A DNA stretch of 64,000 nucleotides from Adiantum capillus-veneris (taxonomy: Eukaryota > Streptophyta > Polypodiopsida > Polypodiales > Pteridaceae), in assembly GCA_014529385.2 (NCBI GenBank), contig CM043969.1, positions 73,576,676 to 73,640,675 on the forward strand, written 5' to 3'. The notes beneath the pieces are model-generated. The model was given only the letters and a program-made list of their open reading frames with translations. It had not been told where the DNA came from and did not search any database. A program made the position numbers and the translations under genes. Positions 32,581 to 43,020 of the stretch are shown piece after piece (the stretch's first letter is position 1; each line of letters opens with the position of its first letter).

Positions 32581-34151
32581 AGGCATGGGTGAGGAGGTTC
32601 TCATTTAGAGAGAAGCTGGAATACGTGGAGGCAGTGGGTGCAAGTGATGCCACAGCCCAAGGTGAGGTGGTATGTCCAAGTGATGCAGTTGATGACATTG
32701 TTGATGCAGAGGAGGCAAAAGGTACAGATGCCATTGTTGAAGATATGGGAGGCTTGGGTGAGGAGGACCTCACTAAGAGAGTACCTGGAATAGGCTCAGC
32801 AGTGGGTAACGGTGATGTCGTGGCTTCTGCCGACACAGCTGAGGCAGGTGACAGAGCAGTTCAATCGGGAGAGGCAATGGGAGAAGTTGTCGTGGCTGCT
32901 ACAGACATGAAAGAGGCAAATACACATAATACAATTGAGGCATGTATAGAGCAAAACAATGAGACAGGGAAAGGCACAAAGGTGCCCACTGACAGAGCAG
33001 CTCAATCGGGAGAGGCAATGCGAGAACATTTCATGGCTGTTGTGGACACGAAAGAGGCAGTTGCACATGATACAACTGAGTCTTGTACAGATCCCACTAT
33101 TGGGAATACCAAAGGTAAAAGTACAGAGGTCCCTATGGGTCGAGCAGCTGCTACAGATACAAATGAAGCAAGTACAAAGAATGTTGATAAAGAGGCCAAA
33201 AATGGACATGAATATGAGATGCAAGAGAGGCCAGAGTGTCTTGTGGTAATGCCAGTACAGATTGTTGCACTGCCTCCTGCATCTTTTGAGGACAATAAGA
33301 GAAGGGACAATTTATGCATCATACTGGATGTGAATGGGCTTCTCATAAGGAGGTATAAGGTCTCCTTCTACAAAGGAATAGCAAGAAGCAGTACTCCTGA
33401 TTGGGCAAGATCAAGGTATCAGGTAGTCACTGGGCAAAATGCTACAGGAAAGATGCAATTTGAATATGTGGTCAGGCCCAATGCATCAATCTTTTTGCAT
33501 GCACTGCTGCAAAGAGCACAAGTTGCACTATGGATCTGCATGACCCAGGACAATCTAGCACTTGCTTTGAGTGCATGCTTTCCTAGGCTGAACAAACAAT
33601 TTTTCCTTGATATTATCGGTCAAGAGGGGTGTAGAGAGGCAAGCTTCAATCTAAATGAAGTTCCTGGGATCCCTCCATGTAGAGATAACGCAAAGCCCAT
33701 ATTTTTCAAGTGTTTGAAAGACTTTTGGAAGCACCATCCTAAGTTCAACTCTGATAATACACTGGTGGTGGATGACACACTCTACAAGTGTCTGCTCAAC
33801 CCTCCCGGGACTTGGGTCTGTCCTGCTTCATTTGAACCAGCAGATATTTGTCAGTCCCCAATTTACCTGGTTAGCACATTTTTCCCTTGGTTAGTCAAGT
33901 GGACAGTCTCACCCAGCCCTAATGCTTATGCAAAGATGAACCAGTTTGAAAATCCTTCGGACATAGTTTCTGCTCGTGTCATCAACCACTATAGAAGTCA
34001 ACAAGAAGTATGTAGGGAAGGTTGATTGTGGTTATGGAATCATGTATACATAATTTTGCACTGAATGTACTTGCGATTACTATACAAAAAACTGACCTGT
34101 TCAAAGTTCTCTAAACTTAATGATTGAATGATGTAATTTTATTTTGGTGAT

Positions 34152-34729
34152 ATGATGTTGTCATACTCTGATAGAGTCCTGCTACATGGAACACATACTA
34201 GCATAGACAGGACCATCGGGCTATTATTACACATAGTTATGCTATATAGCACTCATACTGCAAGAAATACTATGACATAATAGCATAGATAGGGAGATTG
34301 GCCTCTTATTACACACACTTACGCTATATGGCACACATAGTGCTCTCAATATGTAATATAGCTCTTTCACATACCACACATCATATCATAGCCAGGAACC
34401 TTGTGCTATGTGATACACACACTTTTACTGTATAGCACACATGTTGCTATCTTACTACAATAGAGTCCTTTTATAGCATAGACAGGGACATTGGGCTATT
34501 AGTACACACACTTGTGCAATATAGCACACATAATAGCCTAGGTAGAGACAATGGACTATCTTGACACGTTACTTGGCTACATATCACATATAGTAGCATG
34601 TACACAACTCCATAACACCCAATGGGTAGCTATTCATAAGAGTGAGATGATTGTAAGAATGAGACATGTTTACCTGAGATTCATCAAGAAAGTGAATGGG
34701 ATGCTCTTGAAAATGTTTTCTTCCCAATC
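34152..34729. repeat. left copy of a 0.6-kb direct repeat
   Basis: Closely similar to 37203-37803 from ATGATGTTGTCATACTCTGA to CCCAATC. Most of it consists of TGCTATATAGCAC-like palindromes; its right end duplicates the last exon bases and splice donor of the transposase-like gene (compare 34648-34729 with 37731-37803). This copy is outside the gene, downstream of its stop. Confidence 0.88.
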
Positions 34730-36802
34730 AAAACACAAATATCTTGGCTTACTTTTTTCAAGGTGCAACATGTCCACAATAGTAACCTCATTATCTGAAA
34801 TGTGTGTGATTCTATGCTATGTGCTCTGTGTGGTTGTGTGCTATGTGATACATAGCACAATGCACATGTGTAAGGAGGTACTGAATGGTGAAGGCTATAT
34901 AGAACATAATATAAGCCTGTTAAATAGGTATCATGCTGCTTCATAGGGCATGGCATTGTAAATGGTTTCATGTAGTTCCGGAGATAAATAATATGTCTTT
35001 GAGGTAGCATCTACCAAAGGCATGTCAAACTTGATTGCCCGAACAAGGTGAGAGTACAGATTAGTAACTCCCCTATCATCAAGTAGAGTATAGTGATTTG
35101 GGTCCCCCTCTTGTTGTTGATAATAACACCCTGTGACAACATAAGTGTTTTTATCACATTTTTTTTTCCACTTATCTCTTAGATGCAATCTGTGATCCAT
35201 TTTCTCTTTGTACATCTCAAAAGAAAGAACTCTACACCTTCTGCATTGCCAGCGTCTGCATTGACTGCAAAGTTATCACCTGCAATGAGATACTCACTCA
35301 GCATATCCTGGGATCCCTCAAAATTGCAGCTTCATCTTCTGGTACCTCAGTCTCTTTTGCTACCTCAAAGAGTGGTTTCAATGCCTTATGTGTCCACTTG
35401 CCTGCATATGATTTGCTGGAACAAGTCCTCCAATGGCCCTTCATGCAAGCATCACAAAAACAAGAAAGACGCATGGTCCTTAATTGAGTAGGATCATGAT
35501 GACAAAATCCTGAAATGCAATGGAGTGATCGAGATCCTGGTACTCTCTCACAACCCCATAGATTAGACCTGTCCACTTCTGTCTCTTTTACTATCCAAAA
35601 TTTCATGTTTATAGTAGGACACCTGATTTAGTGGATTGTGCATAAGAGCTACATGCAACATTGGACATTGTTCTCATCAAAAATGCAACCATGTCTGCAG
35701 CTTGCCTAAGAACAACTCCATTACTCTTGAGTTGTTCATGTGTAAGGGCTCTCTTTATCATAGCGCCAACGCCATCATGCTCCCCCTTGCCATGGCCAGA
35801 GCCAAAAAAATTCCATGTCATCTCTGTACATGTTAGTTGGTAATATCTAGCAACAATGTAAAATGGCCTTGCAGCCTTGAATTGCGAGGCTGCACCATCT
35901 GACTACACCCAGTGCTTCTTGAAATTCAGCCCCTGGTCTTTAAACCACTGATCATAAAGAAGAAAACAATGCTAGACAAATAGCGTATCATGTTGCCTAT
36001 CATCGGAGATGTAGAAATGCATATGCTTGATAATACTGTCATCTTCATTGTCACGCATGTACGTTATGTGAACAAGGATGGTGCATTGATCTGTATGCCA
36101 ATGCTTGGATTGTACTTCATTTTGCTCTTTGAAAGAGTAATTTTCAACAAAGTCTACTACAGATATAATGGTATCTGAAGGAAACACTTTCAAACATTCT
36201 TTGTATTGATGTGCCTGCCATCTGTAAGTGAAATTGTGCTCATTGAAGATTTTGATGTCGTCTTTTATCCTCCCTGTCAGCTCACTTAAAGCCACCTGTT
36301 TGAGTGAAAACATCTTTCTCTTACTTAGACCATGCTTAGTTTGAACTTTAATGTCCTCAAAGACTTGCAGTGGAACTGTCTTTGTCATCTCTGCAAGTTC
36401 TCGTGGACAAAGGCTGAGCTTTTCCACACCATAGTTTTTGCATTGGCCCATCAAGCAGGTGTGTTTATGGAACATATCCCCCTCAGCCTTTGTACATACG
36501 CATGATTCCCACAACTTCGTGATCCCGAAAAACGAGTGCTCAACAGCAAGACATTCTGCATTCACCCCATCTGATTTGCAAACATTGAATTTACATGTAC
36601 ATGACCTCCCATGAAAACCAAAAGCAGATGAGCCCATAACATTAAACGCATCTTTGAGATACACCAGTTTGATATGATAAACACAACAGCAAGTATTTCG
36701 ATCTTTCAACTTTCACATGAACCAAGGCTTCAGCTTCTCAAAGGACCTTTGCCCAATTGTCACATGTGAGTGGCTATCTTTAAACTTCAAGAAATACTCT
36801 GT

Positions 36803-37746
36803 CTGCTTGAAAAAAAAATGCATTAGAATTACATTTTGCTATATATCACACATAATAGCATAGCTACAGATGCATTGGTATCAATACATATAGCTATGCT
36901 ACGTAGCATAAATAATAGCATAGATAGATAACTCAGCTTTCATTACATGCTCAATTTTGTTATATAACACATAATAGCATAGATAGGGATTTTTAGATGT
37001 TATTACACACACATCACACACGTCTGCTATATAGCACACACAGTGCTCTCATATTATAACACAGTTCTTCTACATAACACACAAAAGAGAATAGACAAGG
37101 ATATTGTGCTATTATTACACATATCACACTCTGCATAGCACACATAATACCATAGATAGGTATATTGTGCTATTATACACACATGTCTGCTATATAGCAG
37201 ACATGATGTTGTCATACTCTGATAGAGTCCTGCTACATGGCACACATAATAGCATAGACGGGACGATCGGGCTATTATTACACATAGTTATGCTATATAG
37301 CACTCATACTGCAAGAAATACTATGACATAATAGTGTAGATAGGGACATTGGCCTCTTATTACACACACTAACGCTATACGGCACACATAGTGCTCTCAA
37401 TATGTAATATAGCTCTTTCACATACCACACATCATATCATAGGACAAGAACATTGTGCTATTCTTACACACACTTTTACTGTATAGCACACATGTTGCTA
37501 TCTTACTACAATAGAGTCCTTTTACATGGCACACTTATAGCATAGACAGGGACATTGGGCTACACTTGTGCAATATAGCACACATAATAGCGTAGGTAGA
37601 GACAATGGACTATCTTGACACATTACTTGGCTACATATCACATATAGTAGGATGTACACAACTCCATAACACCCAATGGGTAGCTATTCATAAGAGTGAG
37701 ATGTTTCACTTAAGAGTTATTCATTGTAAGAATGAGACATGTTTAC
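36803..37746 (-). other. 944-bp intron in the transposase-like gene, rich in palindromic repeats
   Basis: On the minus strand the donor is TCTCAG/GTAAAC (37747/37746) and the acceptor TTTCAAGCAG/ACAGAG (36803/36802). Joining gives LLDESQ-TEYFLKFKDSHSH in one phase. The intron is mostly GCTATATAGCAC-like palindromes in the same style as the plus-strand intron at 29161-30141. Confidence 0.78.
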
Positions 37747-37803
37747 CTGAGATTCATCAAGTAAGTGTATGGGATGCTCTTGATAATTTTTTCTGCCCAA
37801 TCG
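37203..37803. repeat. right copy of the 0.6-kb direct repeat
   Basis: See 34152-34729. This copy overlaps the end of the helix-turn-helix exon and most of the intron, so it is probably the original. The two copies enclose the 3' half of the gene. Confidence 0.88.
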
Positions 37804-38746
37804 TTTCCGACCAATAGCTTTCTTGTTTGGAGACACCCTACTGTGCTCTATCCAAAATGTAATAATTGTCTGCTTCAATTCCTCCGACAAGGACCCAGCA
37901 TTTCCAGACTTCCTTTTGCATAAGTCGAACCTCAGCGTACTTGACATAGGATCGTTGTCAAGTCTACCCAAAGCTGAATATAAATTCCTTGGATGAACAT
38001 TTAATAGCTTTGCCACTTTATGTAGAGCAACACCTCTACCTTGGCTCCCATTATCATGCACTAATACCAACATGCTGAATGTGCTTCGTTTGAAAAACAT
38101 CTCGTCACAGTTGATTTTGGAATCTTTAATTCCTGTAAGGAGACCTTGAGTGCAAAAATAAGGCCATTTGCAGGAAGATACAAATCTTCACCAGAATGGC
38201 AAGATTCTATCATCATTGAAAACACCTTGAAGTATTGCATTCTTATCTTCTTTCCCGTAACTATGCAACTATCTCACAATGTGCTGAACAATATTCTGAA
38301 TAGTATGTTGCTTCTTGTCTTCCTTTGTGTGTACATCGACGTCCTCCCTATGACAATCTTCCACTCTAATGTTGACGCTTGGCTGTACTTGATTTCTTGC
38401 ACGACCTCGCTTTCTATACTCACGTTTAGCGTGTGCTTTAAACTTCCTCACTACAATAATTTCATCCTCATTTAGACAAGCCTTTCTCTTGGAGTGCACC
38501 TGCGTATGAACTATATCTATTCCATGTGCCTCATCATAAAATCCGTCGTCCACCATCCTGGAACAGTCTGCAGTAGTTTAAAATGAATGAAGTCGTACAA
38601 AACTTCCTGATTGTAATAGTGAACTGAAATTCATTTGTGCTGCATTGTTGAGTTCAAGAAGCTCCATTGCTGCTTGTGAGGAGGTATGAGCTGGAACCAA
38701 AGCGAGAGGAAGGGAGTCTCCATCATCCATATTCTGAACAGGAGAG

Positions 38747-38749
<3 letters not shown>

Positions 38750-38819
<70 letters not shown>
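38750..38819. repeat. (GA)n microsatellite
   Basis: About 70 bp of pure GA, 20 bp upstream of the start codon of the minus-strand gene, so it would be CT-rich 5' leader. A second, shorter GA tract is at 38846-38862. Confidence 0.93.
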
Positions 38820-38825
<6 letters not shown>

Positions 38826-38996
38826 TGGGCATTGGAGGCCATCTGAGAGAGAGAGAGAGAGGGGGAGAGGTCCATGCGTGCTAACCGCTCCATGTCTTTC
38901 AATCCGAGTAGTGGAGTCGTGAAGTCAGATATCTTACCTATATTATTTTAAAAATTATTGACTTAAAATCCTAGCTATGGTCCCATCCATAGCATC

Positions 38997-39024
38997 ATAC
39001 TTGGTGTCCATGGACACCAAGTAT
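38997..39024. repeat. perfect 28-bp palindrome at a likely element border
   Basis: Centre GGTGTCCATGGACACC with arms ATACTT / AAGTAT, identical on both strands over 28 bases. It lies between the transposase-like gene and the leader of the LTR element to its right. A partial TTAGACACCA follows at 39025. Confidence 0.95.
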
Positions 39025-39399
39025 TTAGACACCATTCTATGCTTTCACCCATAACATGCATGAAGTGCTCTAGATGATGAATCATGATGTTATACTTACC
39101 CTACTCCTACTCATCATGTGAAATGGTGATAATGGTGTTTTGGTTGCTTCCTGGCTTCTCCGGACTCTCAAGCTCTCCTTTCACCGCTTCTACCACTCAA
39201 ACTCCTACTCATCAACTCAACTAAGACCTAAAACTACCTAAGTCGAAGTATCTAGGCCAGACACACGCTCCCGAGACTCCTCTAAGACCTACAGAGTCCT
39301 CCACCCTCTGATCCTATCTAAATGTAAAATGATACTCTGGCAAGCAAGAGAATCCCTATCCTCAAGGACTAGTCTCGGTCACCTACTTAGGGTTTTCGT

Positions 39400-39416
39400 C
39401 CCCGGCACCGGCGCCA
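39400..39416 (-). promoter_or_regulatory. primer-binding site of TGGCGCC type
   Basis: On the minus strand TGGCGCCGGTGCCGGGG follows the LTR end CCAACA after one base. TGGCGCC-GTTGCCGGGG-type sites are used by plant Athila/Tat Ty3 elements; this one differs by a base or two. Confidence 0.75.
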
Positions 39417-39961
39417 ATGTTGGAGGATACGCCGCGACGGATGTCAACACAGCGAGAACTCACCTAACAAGATTTTTAAGCTAAGGACGAAGCTCGACCC
39501 GCAGGCCCGTGGAAGCAAGCATAGGGTGTCAATCTACACTCGACTGACTCTCGACTAATCCCTACAGAGGTCTCTACCCAATGTCTAAGCTACAGCCTTC
39601 AGGAGTGCATAAGAGGAGATTTCCTACAACACTTCCAAGAGCCAAATACCCATCAAACGGTCTCAAAACGCCACAAAACTTGAAGGAGACCCTACTAACA
39701 CCAATAGGTTGCTCTCCCTAAGGTCCATGAACCAAGATCTCAACCCTAAACCCTAGTGCAAAATCACGTAGGATGTTTGGCCGAAATTTGCATGTCGTCG
39801 TTAACAAAAACTAAAGTGCCTAATGTGTAGCTCTACTCAATGCGAACGCGTGGATATGCTGAAATGCGAAAACGGATAACGTATGCTCACCGAATCACCA
39901 GATGAAGCTCGTAGGTCGAGCTCGCAAAACCGGACCGTATGCCTACAATGTAGGTATCGGC

Positions 39962-40031
39962 TCGTAGCTCTTGTCGGGGGCAACATGCTGCACTTGTCGT
40001 AGCTCTTGTCGAGGGCAACACACTGCACTTC
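39962..40031. repeat. two 35-bp tandem repeats inside the LTR
   Basis: TCGTAGCTCTTGTCGGGGGC begins at 39962 and recurs at 39997 with three or four changes (GAGGGC, ACACTG). It is probably part of LTR promoter DNA. Confidence 0.88.
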
Positions 40032-40383
40032 TTCGCACTCGATTCCGACCACCGGTGCGCGCGTAGCATCAAGATGAAGTTCTCACTCTCTCTCGTACAA
40101 AGTACGCTCACTCACAGACAATGCTTTTTGTAAAATGACAAAGGTTTTTTTCATTAAGGTCAAAAAGTGGTATGAATACCTTACAATCTCAAACCCTAAT
40201 GTTCCAATTTTAACCATCTACTCAATCTAAATGTCAAAAATGGGATACAATCTGGAAACTTCTGTAAGCCCCAATATTTAAGGTGAAATGTCGGGTTTTC
40301 TCAATAAATGAATAATTACAAAAAATAATATTCCGCCGAGCAGTCATTTTTCGTAGGGTGTGTCCAGCCGCTAACAGGCTACA

Positions 40384-41149
40384 TTAAATTATTTTTGAAA
40401 AACAAGCAATCAAGAGTACAATCAAGTTGTAAATCCATACAGGAGCTATTGCGGAGGCAACATGGTAGATGCGGAGTGGGAGTGGGCCATGCCAAAAAAG
40501 AGCAAACAAGCTGCAATAGGATCATCCTATAGACAACAATGAAAATCTCAGACCATACAAACTCTCACACACTATGATTTGAGAGGCAAAGCAGCTTGGA
40601 AGGACAAATATGTAAAAAAAGTTTATAATAAGAGCCTAAACCATTCAAAAAAGGTTTTAGTTTATGAATTGATTTTGTTATTGCTAACTTAGGAAAATAT
40701 CACTCTGAGTCGCCCAACCTGAGAGATGGTCAAGTATCGAGGATTTGATACTTGGTGATGGTTGTTGGAGAACCATCACATCTATCACGAGCAATTCAAC
40801 TCAATAGTTGGATCTCTATAGGCAGTAAGTCTAAACAAATCATATTGTATTAATTGTTTTAAGTTGTTAATTTGTTTAATTTGGTTTTGGTTTATGTAGA
40901 GTGAGGTGATCAAACATATGAACCTATGAACAATGAAGAGGAGAAGGACTTGGATAGATAGAAAATCATTTGTAGTCCTCTCTTAAAGTTCCAATGTGGC
41001 ACAAATGAACTAAAATTTACATGTTATTTGTAATTCTTTATATCATTGGTCTTTTGCACTTTAAATTGCCAAGGTAAGGTATATTCAAACTCTATTGTTT
41101 ATTTTTGTATGTACATTTTTCCAAAATGCAATTGATGTTTCACTTATTT
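40384..41149. other. no gene recognised
   Basis: A short plus-strand frame at 40461-40545 (MVDAEWEWAMPKKSKQAAIG) and a following GKAAWKDKYVKKVYN stretch are broken by stops. No repeat links to the rest of the window. Confidence 0.35.
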
Positions 41150-41209
41150 AAATAAAGGTGCTCACTTGGGCCACCCAAAATTGGGTGGCCCAAATGAGCA
41201 CCTTTATTT
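41150..41209. repeat. 60-bp foldback, one mismatch
   Basis: Arms of 28 bp (AATAAAGGTGCTCACTTGGG onward, closing with CCACCCA/TGGGTGG) around a 4-base centre. The sequence to its right (41222-41360) holds further GGTAATA and TATTACC repeats in opposite orientation. Looks like a small foldback or MITE-type element. Confidence 0.88.
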
Positions 41210-41221
41210 TTGAATAGGCGC

Positions 41222-41360
41222 ATCGTGGTAATATCCGTGGTAATAGACATGGCAATATACACGGTAATGAGCATGGATATATACCCACAATTATTACCGC
41301 ACATATTGCTGACAAACCATTGCCGTGTCTATTGCCATTCCAATTACCACCAACACAATT
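41222..41360. repeat. imperfect inverted GGTAAT repeats
   Basis: GTGGTAATATCCGTGGTAAT at 41226 faces ATTGCCGTGTCTATTGCCAT and AATTACCAC near 41322-41352 in inverted orientation, with a direct repeat of the unit around 41255. Probably the interior of the foldback next to it. Confidence 0.55.
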
Positions 41361-41782
41361 TTTTCTCTCTCCTCTTTCATTTGTTATTCTGTGGTAATAA
41401 AAGGGGTTCTCAAATTTTGCTCTTATTGTGATGGCAAGTGTGCCATACTCTTCAACTATAGGCAATCTTATGTATTTTAAGGTAGCTACGAAGACAAACA
41501 TTGCATTTGCAATGGGAGTTTTTTTGCCAAGAAAAGATCCTTCTATTAGTTAATAAATCTTTATCAACCCTAAGGGGAGACTCTCCCAATGAAAAAAAAG
41601 CATATGTACAATGAGGGAGAAATCAAGAGATGGGAGGAGGAAAAAGCTACACAGGTGGCGAGTAATGCCATTTGAGCTCACCCCAGACCATTGTGAAGAA
41701 AGGGTCAAGGCACTAGAGTCTATCTGCACTCCTGCCTACAGTTGGAGCTGCCCTGAAGTCTCTCAAATTTTCCCCTGAGAGT

Positions 41783-42130
41783 ATGGATCAACTCCAACCA
41801 AAAATCTCAAACAATCTCCGCTGGTGGCATAGGGAGAGCCTCAAAGATGCAGAAGCAACAGGCACGCCAAATGAAGCAGAGTGTCAGGCCATAGACAAGC
41901 TCCCAACACACATCTCTCTCACTACACCACTCATGTGGGGTAAGCTGTGTAGCAAACTAGAGTGTAGGTCGACCCCCTGGATCACTATCATCTTGCTGGT
42001 GGAGGATATCTCAAATGTAGTGTACGGCCCATTAGAGTGGACCAAGCAGCTGCCCCCCAAGTGTATCATCACGCTGTGGAAAGAGATGGCATTAGTTGAA
42101 GGACCCAAAGCCAAATTTGTTGTGCCATAG
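41783..42130 (+). CDS. unknown open frame, 115 codons
   Basis: ATG 41783 to TAG 42128. It reads MDQLQPKISNNLRWWHRESL and later WGKLCSKLECRSTPWITIIL; composition is protein-like (Trp, Pro, Glu spread evenly) but no domain is recognised. It lies next to a LINE remnant on the other strand and may belong to a different decayed element. Confidence 0.3.
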   Translation: MDQLQPKISNNLRWWHRESLKDAEATGTPNEAECQAIDKLPTHISLTTPLMWGKLCSKLECRSTPWITIILLVEDISNVVYGPLEWTKQLPPKCIITLWKEMALVEGPKAKFVVP

Positions 42131-42244
42131 GGCAGTCTCATAGACATTGGCGGTAAATCTCCAAAGGATGGTAGCAATTTGCACATGTTGTCAAAAGGTC
42201 ACTCTGTACTAGCCAACTATTCACTGTTGTAGCTCTATATGCAA

Positions 42245-43020
42245 CTAGCCACTAGAACAAAGTGAATCGCTGTAGTTGTCTGGTGCATGGTCCAAAAAGG
42301 ATGTCCCAGCCAAAATGCAAACTAGCCTATCCAAGTCACAGATGTGGTCACTAGCGTAGAAGCGATCTATCCGAGATGGATTCACTCCTCCCACTTTGCG
42401 GTCCTGGCCAAGATGTTTGGGGGCCTCGCAAAGCCAGAGTGCTTCCAAAGCATTTGAAACCCTCAAAGTCATAGATAGACTCTCCCAGGTTGCCAACTCA
42501 GCTCTATGCATAGTAGCATGGTTATCATCAATCCTGTTAGAGGGGTCCTCCAACATGTTGAAGTCACCCCCAATGCACCATTGCTCTGCATGGAGTAGAG
42601 ACTCTACAATGTGAGACCAAAACTTTGCACGTACACTTTCCACATTGGGCGTATAGATGTTAAGGAAGCCCAAGAGGCATCCCTGAACCTGCATAGTAAT
42701 CCACTGAGCCCTGCCATGCACAATAATACCTCTACCCATAATGGCCTGCTGCAAAGAATCCACAATTGTCATACATACCCCTCCCTGGACACCACCAGGT
42801 CCAAATGGAGCTGATCAAAATGTCTCAAATGGCCAACACAAAAGCTGACCACATCCTCTAATGCGGATCTCACAAAGATGACACTCCTGCATCATAAGAA
42901 TATCAATCTCTCCCACAAGGCATCACTAAATCTCCTGACACAATCGACCATGTTGGCACTAAAGCCGGGCCCATCTAATCCCTACACATTCCATGAGACA
43001 ATCTTGATGGGGAACGAGAG
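42245..43020 (-). pseudogene. LINE endonuclease domain remnant
   Basis: On the minus strand the endonuclease/exonuclease/phosphatase fold of a non-LTR retrotransposon is readable: KIVSWNV, a TAG, GLDGPGF (about 43000), a frame with ILMMQECHL (catalytic Glu, about 42900), then the open frame 42245-42772: GRAQWITMQVQGCLLGFLNI, WCIGGDFNMLEDPSNRIDDN (Asp/Asn pair, about 42570), PSRIDRFYASDHICDLDRLV and LDHAP (final Asp-His, about 42280). Endonuclease nicks target DNA to prime reverse transcription. RT does not follow, so the copy is cut off after this domain. Confidence 0.85.

Larger units (their letters stand above)
31440..34025 (+). pseudogene. acidic-repeat protein with a C-terminal FCP1/NIF-like HAD domain
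   Basis: After a likely acceptor (CTTGTCGTAG at 31440) come a duplicated SLAQSYPVKNPRxGATAS segment, a long Asp/Ala/Thr/Val repeat region (31870-32580), a second acidic part (32610-33240) and a globular C-terminus (33290-34024). That part reads NLCIILDVNGLLIRRYKVSF, VRPNASIFLHALLQRAQVAL, WICMTQDNLALALSACFP, AKPIFFKCLKDFWKHH and NTLVVDDTLYKCLLNPPGTW: the order of the NLI-interacting-factor/FCP1-like phosphatase domain. The first catalytic Asp is present (33327), the second is Asn (DVN), and the late DD pair is kept (33771). Catalysis is doubtful. Two frameshifts (about 32402 and 32606) break the repeat region; the last 470 codons are open. Confidence 0.6.
34931..38730 (-). pseudogene. transposase-like gene with SDGAASQFK and HGKG motifs
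   Basis: ATG 38730 (Met-Asp-Asp-Gly) is a likely start. Readable parts: an N-terminal basic region (38269-38556), a putative helix-turn-helix (VAKLLNVHPRNLYSALGRLD, about 37980) with a following KKAIGRKRLGRKNYQEHP, an intron, then TCCCVYHIKLVYLKDAFN, several Cys pairs, VFPSDTIISVVDFVENYSFK, HMHFYISDDRQHDTLF, SDGAASQFK (35876-35902), FFGSGHGKGEHDGVGAMIKR (about 35800-35745) and a C-terminal CYYQQQEGDPNHYTLLDD ending at 34931. The spaced Asp residues with SDGA and HDGVG suggest an RNase-H-fold DDE/D enzyme. I recall the motif pair from uncharacterised proteins of animals and plants but cannot name the superfamily. A TGA (36713), TAGs (35903, about 35972) and frameshifts at about 35.2-35.6 kb disable it. 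Confidence 0.6.
39025..40383 (-). mobile_element. 5' end of a minus-strand LTR element: LTR, primer site and leader
   Basis: The LTR spans 39418 to about 40383 on the minus strand, TG...CA bounded. Next to it is a TGGCGCCGG-type primer-binding site, then about 370 bp of leader (39025-39399). No gag follows because the sequence changes at the palindrome near 39024. This is a truncated element. Its LTR shares a block with the LTR-like DNA at 54672-54785. Confidence 0.62.

Noticed and set aside
31927-32836. Minus-strand frames over the acidic repeat
   Set aside because: They are mirror images of the 240-bp repeat, rich in Cys-Ile-Asn-Ser words, while the plus-strand frame leads into a recognisable domain.
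39837-40111. Two overlapping minus-strand frames with Ala-Thr-Arg repeats
   Set aside because: They come from a 35-bp tandem repeat inside an LTR and have no partner elsewhere.
41210-41501. Frames on both strands in the GGTAAT region
   Set aside because: They follow the inverted repeats of a foldback structure; composition is not protein-like.
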